Shown here piece by piece: positions 1-5,535 of a stretch of 5,535 nt of DNA (positions are counted from its first letter, which is position 1; every line of letters starts with the position of its first letter). The translations under genes were made by a program, and so were the position numbers. A model generated the notes under the pieces. That model saw only the letters and a program-made list of their open reading frames with translations. It was not told the origin of the DNA and made no database searches. Source of the stretch: Planctomycetia bacterium (GTDB taxonomy: Bacteria; Planctomycetota; Planctomycetia; Gemmatales; Gemmataceae); the NCBI GenBank assembly GCA_025356615.1, contig JANXSH010000422.1, positions 1-5,535 of the forward strand. The letters are read 5' to 3'.

Positions 1-182
1 GCCGAAGTCAAGGCGATGAGTGATGCGGACCGCAAGGAGGCGGGCGTCAGAGGCGACTTGTAGGTTTCGACGCCGCCGACCGATATCGTGCTTCCTTGCA
101 TCTCCTCGAGCAGCGTGAAGCACTCGGCTGTCGCAGACCCCGCCTCCTTGCGGTCCGCATCACTCATCGCCTTGACTTCGGC
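1..182. repeat. Perfect 44-base inverted repeat at the window's left end
   Basis: Bases 1-44 are the exact reverse complement of 139-182, with a 94-base spacer (45-138). The match ends at base 45 against 138; on the other side it runs to the window edge, so its full length is unknown. The right arm lies in coxC and encodes a plausible piece of protein (AEVKAMSDADRKEAG). The left arm is the same DNA inverted, so it encodes unrelated residues in the coxC frame. A fold-back (chimeric read or assembly-end) artefact is the likeliest explanation; a genuine inverted duplication is possible. Confidence 0.9.
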
Positions 183-707
183 GTATTCCTTCTTCGTGGT
201 CTTTTTGACGTGGTCGGTCAGTTGGGTCCGAACGCGCTCGACGTACTGCATGCCGACGACGTGATATTCCCGCTCGCGGGCCAGCCCCATGCCTGGGAGC
301 AGCTCGCCCATCTTGCCGGGGAGGATGTCGTGGTCGATCTTCGATTTGTACTCGACGCCCTTGATACCCATGAAGACGAGGCCGAGCGCCGTCGTGACCC
401 CGATGTACATCGTGGCGTGCTTGAAATTGCCCTTGGCGGCGGCGTAGTGCGCGAGGACGACGGTGAGGCTCGAGAGGATCAGGACGAACGTGTTGACCGC
501 GCCCATCCACTCGACGAGGTGAACGTCGTGCGGCTGTGGCCAGCGGATCACCGGGTGATCCGGCACCGAGCTGCGCAGGATGAGGTACGTCCCGATCAGC
601 GCGGTGAAGAACATGATCTCCGTGACGAGGAACAACCACATGGCCAGCTTGCCGTTGGGCAAGGGCATCGCCATAGGGCTAATCTCTTCGTGAGCAGGTT
701 GCGTCAT
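1..707 (-). CDS. coxC: Cytochrome c oxidase subunit III, N-terminal part (runs off left edge)
   Basis: Membrane subunit III of the haem-copper oxidase, which supports proton uptake and stability of subunit I. The frame opens at the ATG ending at 707 and stays open to base 1 (235 residues, no stop). Three membrane segments are visible at about residues 21-45, 68-90 and 97-115. The first contains the family's conserved glutamate in VTEIMFFTALIGTY (E30). The third ends in GIKGVEY (residues 114-120), matching the family's F..Q..EY region. The family's first two helices are absent, as in short-type subunit III. After EY comes a charged, soluble stretch of about 100 residues (121-222), far longer than the usual short loop. 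The last residues, from about 223, are read through an inverted repeat and are probably not genuine. The start lies 25 bases after the ctaB stop and has no clear ribosome site; ATG codons at residues 12 and 14 are alternatives. Identity is secure; the C-terminal half is missing. Confidence 0.88.
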   Translation of the reverse strand, partial: MTQPAHEEISPMAMPLPNGKLAMWLFLVTEIMFFTALIGTYLILRSSVPDHPVIRWPQPHDVHLVEWMGAVNTFVLILSSLTVVLAHYAAAKGNFKHATMYIGVTTALGLVFMGIKGVEYKSKIDHDILPGKMGELLPGMGLAREREYHVVGMQYVERVRTQLTDHVKKTTKKEYAEVKAMSDADRKEAGSATAECFTLLEEMQGSTISVGGVETYKSPLTPASLRSASLIALTS

Positions 708-732
708 TGCCAATCACTCGCAGGGGAGGAAG

Positions 733-1686
733 TCATTTGCCAAGCAAGGCGTATACCGACCGATCGAGAAGGAGAACCAGAAGCAAGCCGGGGAGGTAGA
801 CCAGCGAGGCGCGAAGCACCCGTCGGGCGGACGCCGTCGAGCGGTCGCGGTAGAAGCCCAGGGTGGGCCGGAGGAAATACCAGCCCAAGGCGAGAGAGCC
901 GACGACGTAGATCACCCCGCCCGAGCCGAGGAAGACCGGCATCAGTGCCCCGGCCATGAGGGCGAGGCAGTAGAGTCGCATCTGCATCGCCGTGATTCGT
1001 CCGTCGGGATCGACGCCGGGCAGCATGTGAAGGCCGGCGCGGGCGTATTCCTCGCGATACATCCAGGCGATGGCGAGGAAGTGCGGCACCTGCCAGAGGA
1101 AGAGGATCACGAACAGCGCGACCGCCTCGGGGTCGATCTGCCCCCGAACCGCACACCAGCCGATGACGGGCGGCAGCGCGCCGGGGACCGCCCCGACGAG
1201 CGTGTTGAGGGTCGTGACGCGCTTGAGGGGCGTGTAGACGGCGACGTAGAGGACGAACGTGAGCGCCGCCACCGCCGCCGCTAGGGGCGAGGGCAGCGTC
1301 AGCGCGAGGTACGCCGTCCCGATGACGCCGAGGGCTACCCCGAAGACGAACACCTCCAGCGGGGTGAGGCGACCCGTCGGCAGGGGCCGATTCTGGGTTC
1401 GCCTCATGCGCGAGTCGGTGTGTTGCTCGAGCCACTGGTTGAGGGCGCTGGCCCCAGAGGCGACGAGGGCGGTGCCGAAGACGGCGTTGAACAGGACCAG
1501 GAGCGACACTTCGGGGCCGGCGGCGAAGAGGACGCCCGCGCCGACGGTGAACAGCACGAGGACGGAGATTCGCGGCTTCGTCAACGCGACGTAGTCCGCG
1601 AATCGACTGACGGGACGCGCGTCGGGGATCGGCACGGTCGTTACCAAGTGCGAGACGTTCGGAGAGGACAAAGTGGCCGTTTTCAA
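733..1686 (-). CDS. ctaB: Protohaem IX farnesyltransferase (haem O synthase)
   Basis: Integral membrane UbiA-family prenyltransferase that adds farnesyl diphosphate to haem B to make haem O, the precursor of haem A for CoxA. With the TTG start ending at 1686 it has 317 residues, normal for the family. Family motifs in order: ALTKPRI (34-40); NQWLEQHTD..MRRTQNRPLPTGR (83-106), the prenyl-diphosphate/Mg site, with Glu at the first acidic position; YTPLKR..TLNTLVGAVPGALPPVIGW (151-177); and FLWQVPHFLAIAW with REEYARAG.HMLP (196-223). Hydrophobic segments fill most of residues 40-310. No ATG lies near the expected start. The chosen TTG overlaps the ctaA stop and has a GGAGGG site six bases upstream. 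A longer frame reaching back to 1971 only shadows ctaA. The gene is probably translationally coupled to ctaA, whose product uses its haem O. Confidence 0.95.
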   Translation of the reverse strand: MKTATLSSPNVSHLVTTVPIPDARPVSRFADYVALTKPRISVLVLFTVGAGVLFAAGPEVSLLVLFNAVFGTALVASGASALNQWLEQHTDSRMRRTQNRPLPTGRLTPLEVFVFGVALGVIGTAYLALTLPSPLAAAVAALTFVLYVAVYTPLKRVTTLNTLVGAVPGALPPVIGWCAVRGQIDPEAVALFVILFLWQVPHFLAIAWMYREEYARAGLHMLPGVDPDGRITAMQMRLYCLALMAGALMPVFLGSGGVIYVVGSLALGWYFLRPTLGFYRDRSTASARRVLRASLVYLPGLLLVLLLDRSVYALLGK

Positions 1687-2654
1687 GCAACGCCCTCCAG
1701 CTGGTGGACCTGGTGGACGTTGGAATCGATATCGGGAGTCTCGGAAAGCATGGGTCGTCGAAGCCGATCGGGACGGAGGAGCAGGACGGTTAGGGCGACC
1801 GAAGTCGCGAAGATCAGTGTACCGAGAACATGGTGTCCCGAGCGCGCGAGGTCCAACGCCAGGCTCGACGGCACCATGTCGGGCAGCGTCATCGTGCCGA
1901 ATCGGCGGATCCACGCCTCGACGCCGAAGATCGGCTGGATCGAAACGAGGACCGCGAGAAGGATGCTCCATCGGCGAACGGCAGGATCACAATCGGCCCG
2001 TCGGATGCGGGCGAACAGCCAGAAAACCATGCCGAGGACGACGAACGCGAGCAGGATGTGCAGGCGTTGCGCCAGCGGGTCGAGCAGGTGCCGCATGATC
2101 GCGCCGAAAACGATCTGTGTGAAGATCAACACGCTCAGGATCCACGCGCCCCGACGGAGCGCGACGGGAGCGGTCCCACTCGTCGCCCAGGTCCGCGAGG
2201 TCAGGACGGCGACGGAGACGAGGACCGCGATGACGAGTTGGGCACAGATGCCGTGGATCGTGGCGAGTTTGTCGCCGAACAGGGCGTTGAGATCGACGCG
2301 ATATTTGCCCAATAGCCCCTGGATGCCGACGGCTGCGAGGGCGGCCCAGCCGAGGAGGCGATACCAACTGCGTGCCGCGACCGCGAGGCCGAGGGCCAGG
2401 ACGATGCAGAAGATCCCAACAACGAACCCGGCGAGGCGGTGGCCGTGTTCGATCAGGTAGCCGAGAGGGGTCTCGCGGACATCGATGGTGAACAGCAACC
2501 ACGGCGCGCGGAATCCGACATCATCGACCATGCCGACCTTCTTCGTCGTCACTTCCGCGCCCAGGAGGACGAGCGGCAGTGCGGCGAAAAGGGTCAGGAC
2601 GGCCCAGTACCGGAGCCAGACTGGAACAGGGAGTATCGAACGCGGATCGGTCAT
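1683..2654 (-). CDS. ctaA: Haem A synthase, COX15/CtaA family
   Basis: Membrane monooxygenase that oxidises the C8 methyl group of haem O to a formyl group, giving haem A for the oxidase. It has 323 residues and about eight hydrophobic segments in two similar halves. Candidate haem-ligand histidines are EHGHRLAG (H70, H72), ATIHGICAQ (H134), QRLHILLAF (H199) and RSGHHVLG (H274, H275), matching the paired-histidine plan of the family. The first periplasmic loop keeps VTT..VGM but has DDVGF where many members have a PDWP-like motif; this resembles the planctomycete style as I remember it. The ATG ending at 2654 is the only sensible start, since an in-frame stop lies at 2679-2681, but no clear Shine-Dalgarno precedes it. 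Its stop overlaps the ctaB start. It sits 123 bases downstream of coxA, beyond a large hairpin that could set its expression relative to the structural genes. Confidence 0.94.
   Translation of the reverse strand: MTDPRSILPVPVWLRYWAVLTLFAALPLVLLGAEVTTKKVGMVDDVGFRAPWLLFTIDVRETPLGYLIEHGHRLAGFVVGIFCIVLALGLAVAARSWYRLLGWAALAAVGIQGLLGKYRVDLNALFGDKLATIHGICAQLVIAVLVSVAVLTSRTWATSGTAPVALRRGAWILSVLIFTQIVFGAIMRHLLDPLAQRLHILLAFVVLGMVFWLFARIRRADCDPAVRRWSILLAVLVSIQPIFGVEAWIRRFGTMTLPDMVPSSLALDLARSGHHVLGTLIFATSVALTVLLLRPDRLRRPMLSETPDIDSNVHQVHQLEGVA
1693..1698 (-). promoter_or_regulatory. Ribosome binding site that decides the ctaB TTG start
   Basis: On the minus strand GGAGGG stands six bases before the TTG ending at 1686, inside the last codons of ctaA. 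The TTG and the ctaA stop share bases (TTGA). This strong site and overlap are why ctaB is called at TTG and not at a later GTG or TTG. Confidence 0.8.
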
Positions 2655-2680
2655 AGTGTCGGATCGAAAAAGTAAAGGTT

Positions 2681-2767
2681 ATCCGCAGATTGCGCAGATT
2701 ACACAGATAAGAAAACACTCAGATCATTGAATTGGGCTTATCTGCGTAATCTGCGCAATCTGCGGAT
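2681..2767. repeat. Long intergenic hairpin of 9-base units between coxA and ctaA
   Basis: Arms 2681-2711 and 2737-2767 are inverted copies of 31 bases with one difference (2703 against 2745), separated by a 25-base loop. In the operon's own (minus) transcript that difference is a G-U wobble, so the stem can pair along its full length; in a plus-strand transcript it would be an A-C mismatch. Each arm holds three 9-base units of the form nnATCTGCG (right arm: 2738-2746, 2747-2755, 2756-2764). The stem begins 10 bases after the coxA stop. On leaving it, the minus strand reads AACC and then a broken T-rich run (T5 at 2666-2670), so it is only partly terminator-like. Similar ATCTGCG-repeat intergenic elements occur in many environmental genomes, from memory. 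Possible roles are 3'-end protection of the coxB-coxA message, partial termination, or a dispersed palindromic repeat. Confidence 0.88.
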
Positions 2768-2777
2768 GATTCGGATT

Positions 2778-4589
2778 TTAGTGCCCCGCCGACGGGAGCG
2801 GCCCGTGCGGGTCGGTTTGCGGGGTGAAGTCGGCCTCGGCCTCCGGGTGTCCGTATTCATACGGCCCGCGATGGACGATCGGGATCGACTCGAAATTGCC
2901 GTGCGGCGGCGGCGACGGCGCGGACCACTCCAGCGTATTGCTGTTCCAGGGGTTGCGTCCGACCTTCTTCCCCCAGCCGAGGCTGACGAGGAAGTTGATC
3001 AGGAAGATGAACTGCGAGAAGCCGAGCAGGATGGCGCTGATCGACATGAAGACGTTCAGCGGCTGCAAGTGCTGGAACACGTCGTAGATCGTGACATCGT
3101 AGTACCGCCGCGGGTGCCCGCCGACGCCGATGATGTGCATCGGGTAGAAGGTGCAGTTCGAGAAGAGGAACGTCAGGGCGAAGAGGACCTTGCCCCACGT
3201 CTCGTTCATCATGCGGCCGAACATCTTGGGGAACCAGAAGTAGATCGCGCCGAAGATGCCGAACACGCTCGACATGAAGAGGACGTAGTGGATGTGGCCC
3301 ACGATGAAGTAGGTGTCGTGGATGTACACATCGACCGGCGTCGCCGCCATGAAGATGCCCGAGAGGCCGCCGATGACGAACATGGCGACGAAGGCGAGGG
3401 CGTTCAGCATCGGCGTGGTGTACTGGACGTTGCCCTGCCAGATGGTGCCGAGCCAATTGAAAACCTTGACGGCGCTGGGCAGGGCGATCATGACCGTGGC
3501 GATCATGAACCCCGTGCCGAGGCGCGGGTCCATGCCGGACTGGAACATATGGTGGCCCCAGACGATGAAGCCGAGTCCCGCGATGCCCGCGATGGCGTAG
3601 ACCATGGGGCGGTAGCCGAAGAGCGGCTTGCGGGAGAACGTGCTGATGATGTCGGAGACCATGCCCATCGCGGGCAGGATCATGATGTAGACGGCGGGGT
3701 GCGAGTAGAACCAGAACAGGTGCTGCCAGAGGAGCGGCTGCCCGCCGCCGGGGCCGGTGTGCCAGTTGCCGAAGGCCAGGCCGGGGCCGGGCAGGAAGAA
3801 CGTCGTGCCCATCGTCTTGTCGAGGAGCTGGAGGATGAGGGCGACCGTGAGGACGGGCAGGGCCATCGCCTGGAGGATGGCGGTGATGAACATGGCCCAG
3901 ATGGACATCGGCATGCGGAACAGGGTCATGCCGGGGGCGCGCATGTTGATGATGGTCGTGATGTAGTTGACCGAGCCGAGCATGGAGGAGATGCCGACAC
4001 ACGTCAGCGATAAGAGCCAGAGGACTTGCCCGAGGCCGGCGTGCGGGCTGGAGGGGGAGGCGAGGGTGGCACTGCCGGCGGGGAGGGCGGCGCTGGCGAG
4101 GGTGGGGTAGGAGGTCCAGCCGTTGCCGGCCGCGCCGCCGTCGGTGAAGAAGCTGGCGAGGATCAGGACGAAGGCGGGCCACATGAACCAGTACGACATC
4201 ATGTTGAGCTTGGGGAACGCCATGTCGCGCGCCCCGATCATGAGCGGGATGAGGAAGTTGCCGAAGGCCCCCGTCAGCCAGGGGATGATGACGAAGAAGA
4301 TCATGATCGTGGCGTGCATGCTGAAGATCATCGTGTAGAACTCGGGCGACATCTTCTCGCCCCAGCTCGTCGGGAACCACCTTCCGATGATCGGGATGGT
4401 GCCGGTGGGCCAGCCGACCTGGAGGCGGACGAGCAGCGCGAGCGCGCCGCCGATGAACAGGAAGATCATCCCCGAGAAGAGGAACTGGATGCCGATGATC
4501 TTGTGGTCTTCGGAGAAGACGTACTTCCGCAAGAAGCCCAGGTCGGGATGGGCGTGGGCTTCGGTGGAGTGGGATTGACTGACGCTCAT
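2778..4589 (-). CDS. coxA: Cytochrome c oxidase subunit I, A2-type (YSHP)
   Basis: Catalytic subunit that reduces oxygen to water at a haem a3-CuB centre and pumps protons across the cytoplasmic membrane. With this start it has 603 residues. Visible residues: haem a ligands H92 (SMHATIMIF) and H434; haem a3 ligand H432 (GHIHYVLF); CuB ligands H297, H346 and H347 (WGHHMF); cross-linking Tyr Y301; D-channel entry D122 (ARDMAFPKLN); K-channel K375 in PSAVKVFNW; and HDTYF at 424-428. The usual glutamate of the GHPEVY motif is replaced: the sequence is YSHPAVY (295-301), the signature of A2-type enzymes. About twelve hydrophobic segments lie between residues 30 and 540. The C-terminal NPWNSNTLEWSAPSPPPHGNF (546-566) is a conserved tail. 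The ATG ending at 4589 is chosen for its GAGGAA ribosome site; an in-frame GTG at 4628 would add 13 residues. It lies 87 bases after coxB. Confidence 0.97.
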   Translation of the reverse strand: MSVSQSHSTEAHAHPDLGFLRKYVFSEDHKIIGIQFLFSGMIFLFIGGALALLVRLQVGWPTGTIPIIGRWFPTSWGEKMSPEFYTMIFSMHATIMIFFVIIPWLTGAFGNFLIPLMIGARDMAFPKLNMMSYWFMWPAFVLILASFFTDGGAAGNGWTSYPTLASAALPAGSATLASPSSPHAGLGQVLWLLSLTCVGISSMLGSVNYITTIINMRAPGMTLFRMPMSIWAMFITAILQAMALPVLTVALILQLLDKTMGTTFFLPGPGLAFGNWHTGPGGGQPLLWQHLFWFYSHPAVYIMILPAMGMVSDIISTFSRKPLFGYRPMVYAIAGIAGLGFIVWGHHMFQSGMDPRLGTGFMIATVMIALPSAVKVFNWLGTIWQGNVQYTTPMLNALAFVAMFVIGGLSGIFMAATPVDVYIHDTYFIVGHIHYVLFMSSVFGIFGAIYFWFPKMFGRMMNETWGKVLFALTFLFSNCTFYPMHIIGVGGHPRRYYDVTIYDVFQHLQPLNVFMSISAILLGFSQFIFLINFLVSLGWGKKVGRNPWNSNTLEWSAPSPPPHGNFESIPIVHRGPYEYGHPEAEADFTPQTDPHGPLPSAGH

Positions 4590-4595
4590 TCCGTG

Positions 4596-4601
4596 TTCCT
4601 C
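4596..4601 (-). promoter_or_regulatory. Ribosome binding site of coxA
   Basis: On the minus strand GAGGAA lies six bases before the ATG ending at 4589. It favours this ATG over the in-frame GTG at 4628. Confidence 0.75.
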
Positions 4602-4607
4602 GCGCAG

Positions 4608-4626
4608 GCCGCCGGGCGACGGCGGC
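4608..4626 (-). other. Small GC hairpin just upstream of the coxA ribosome site
   Basis: GCCGCCG (4620-4626 on the minus strand) can pair with CGGCGGC (4608-4614) around a five-base loop, giving a seven-pair all-GC stem. It stands six bases before the coxA GAGGAA in the 87-base coxB-coxA gap. No T run follows, so it is not a terminator. It could modulate coxA translation or RNA processing, or be chance in GC-rich DNA. The rest of the gap shows nothing recognisable. Confidence 0.4.
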
Positions 4627-4676
4627 ACACCTTCAGGGAGAGGATTGTCTCAGGACGATCGATACAGGTTTCGGAT

Positions 4677-5535
4677 TCAGTTACCGAGGGCAACGCCGGT
4701 TTCGAGAGTGCGTGTCTGTTGCTGTCGTTTGGCCTGGCCGAGCCAGGCGTCGTAGCTCGCCCTGTCCTCGTGGACGTAGAGCCGACCGCGCATGGCGTAG
4801 TGGCGTCCGCCGCACAACTCCTGGCAGGCGATCTCCCAGGCGTCCTGCTTGGGGCCGAAGGGGACGAGGTCGCCACTGCTGGGCTTGCCTTCCTTATCCT
4901 TCTTCTCTTCGAATCGGCAGTTGTGCTTGTTGGCCTGGAACCACATCGGGATCGTCTTGCCGGGCAGCGTGTCTTGCTTGAGGCGGAGATTCGGCAGGGT
5001 GAAGCTGTGCAGCACGTCCTGGGTGCGGAGGTAGAGCTTGACGTTCGCGCCCTTCCAGACGTGGATCTCGTTGGGGACGTGGATGTCGTCGATCTCGGGG
5101 TTCTCGGCCCACGCGCGGGCGGCGCGCTTCTTCGCTCCTTCATCGATGCCGCCGGTCTCGGCGTAGAAGAATCGTGCCGGGTCTTCGGGATAACGCATGC
5201 GCCACTCCCACTGACGGGCGAGGACAGAGATCGTGAGGTCCGGCGCGGGCATGCGGGCCTGGTATTTCATGCGCTCCCAGACGCCGAGTTGCGAGAACGC
5301 GATCACGAGGAGGAGGACGGCGGGGATCGCGGTCCAGACCACTTCGAGGCGGTGGTTGCCGTGCGAGTATTGGGCCTTCTCGCCGGGCCGATAGGCGAAT
5401 CGCCACATGGCGTAGACGAGGACGACTTCGGTCAGGACGAAGAAGACGGCAGTCAGGCCGAGGATCATGTAGAAGAGGCCATCGACGGCCCCGCCAAACG
5501 TGCTGACGTTCTCCGGCATCCACCACCCGAAGACG
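4677..5535 (-). CDS. coxB: Cytochrome c oxidase subunit II, CuA type (N-terminus off right edge)
   Basis: Electron-entry subunit: its periplasmic cupredoxin domain takes electrons from cytochrome c through CuA and passes them to haem a in CoxA. Numbering is from the ATG ending at 5519, which gives 280 residues. Two membrane helices lie at about 13-40 and 62-80, then the aromatic patch ARQWEWRMRYP (101-111), then the CuA ligands: H171 (VLHSFTLP) and the C-x3-C-x3-H-x2-M motif with C232, E234, C236, H240 and M243. The set is complete. There is no fused cytochrome c domain after the CuA domain; the protein ends about 37 residues past M243. The frame stays open upstream of 5519 to the window edge (VFGWW before the Met) and that ATG has no good ribosome site. 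Homologues, as I recall them, carry a leader helix and a W-W-x-P region here, so the true start probably lies outside. It is the first gene visible in the operon. Confidence 0.94.
   Translation of the reverse strand, partial: VFGWWMPENVSTFGGAVDGLFYMILGLTAVFFVLTEVVLVYAMWRFAYRPGEKAQYSHGNHRLEVVWTAIPAVLLLVIAFSQLGVWERMKYQARMPAPDLTISVLARQWEWRMRYPEDPARFFYAETGGIDEGAKKRAARAWAENPEIDDIHVPNEIHVWKGANVKLYLRTQDVLHSFTLPNLRLKQDTLPGKTIPMWFQANKHNCRFEEKKDKEGKPSSGDLVPFGPKQDAWEIACQELCGGRHYAMRGRLYVHEDRASYDAWLGQAKRQQQTRTLETGVALGN

Noticed and set aside
544..562. A 19-base palindrome (nine-base arms around one base) inside coxC
   Set aside because: It falls in codons for a normal stretch of protein (DHPVIR) and no second copy is seen; probably chance, although an operator-like site cannot be excluded.
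160..639. A closed minus-strand frame of 159 codons at the left end, and a plus-strand frame at 96-959
   Set aside because: Both overlap the open coxC frame, which encodes recognisable subunit III helices and motifs; these translations are Arg/His/Asp-rich with no membrane segments.
1687..1971. N-terminal extension of ctaB by 95 residues to an ATG at 1971
   Set aside because: The extension is an out-of-frame reading of ctaA with no hydrophobic pattern; the TTG with GGAGGG fits family length and operon layout.
1420..2460. Plus-strand open frames of 346 codons and others opposite ctaA and ctaB
   Set aside because: Low-complexity Arg-rich translations opposite clear membrane enzymes; typical of antisense frames in GC-rich DNA.
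2681..2767. Reading the repeat-containing intergenic hairpin as a CRISPR array
   Set aside because: The 9-base units are contiguous with no spacers and are arranged as an inverted pair; no cas genes are present.
2655..2777. Small frames crossing the coxA-ctaA gap that give repeated IAQITQI- or NLRNLR-like peptides
   Set aside because: The repeated peptides simply translate the 9-base repeat units; they have no ribosome sites and are not genes.
2727..4013. A long plus-strand open frame of 428 codons opposite coxA
   Set aside because: It is the antisense of a GC-rich gene: highly charged Asp/Glu/Arg-rich composition, no domain, no ribosome site, and it lies wholly opposite an unmistakable coxA.

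Overview
This window holds one continuous, GC-rich operon for a haem-copper cytochrome c oxidase, read entirely on the minus strand (right to left). Order of transcription: coxB (subunit II, start lies off the right edge), coxA (subunit I, complete), ctaA (haem A synthase, complete), ctaB (haem O synthase, complete, with a TTG start) and coxC (subunit III, cut at the left edge). I see no credible gene on the plus strand; its long open frames are shadows of the minus-strand genes.

Functionally it is a self-contained set. CtaB farnesylates haem B to haem O, CtaA oxidises haem O to haem A, and CoxA receives two haems A plus CuB. CoxB carries CuA and takes electrons from cytochrome c, and CoxC is the membrane partner subunit. 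Structural and cofactor genes are tightly packed: the ctaA stop overlaps the ctaB start, and 25 bases separate ctaB from coxC. The only sizeable gaps are coxB-coxA (87 bases) and coxA-ctaA (123 bases, mostly a long hairpin).

The family variants (YSHP-type subunit I, COX15-like CtaA with an EHGHRLAG motif, subunit III with a long hydrophilic insertion) and the GC content suggest a Planctomycetota-like or related environmental bacterium. This is inferred from remembered family features, not from a search. The odd length, the genes cut at both ends and a fold-back repeat at the left end suggest a short metagenomic contig.

Points to follow up: (1) a perfect 44-base inverted repeat at the left end that corrupts the visible end of coxC; (2) a subunit III with a charged insertion of about 100 residues; (3) a 31-bp hairpin between coxA and ctaA built of three 9-base units per arm; (4) a TTG-started, translationally coupled ctaB; (5) an A2-type subunit I paired with a subunit II that has no fused cytochrome c domain. 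I see no new defence, mobile or other undescribed system here.
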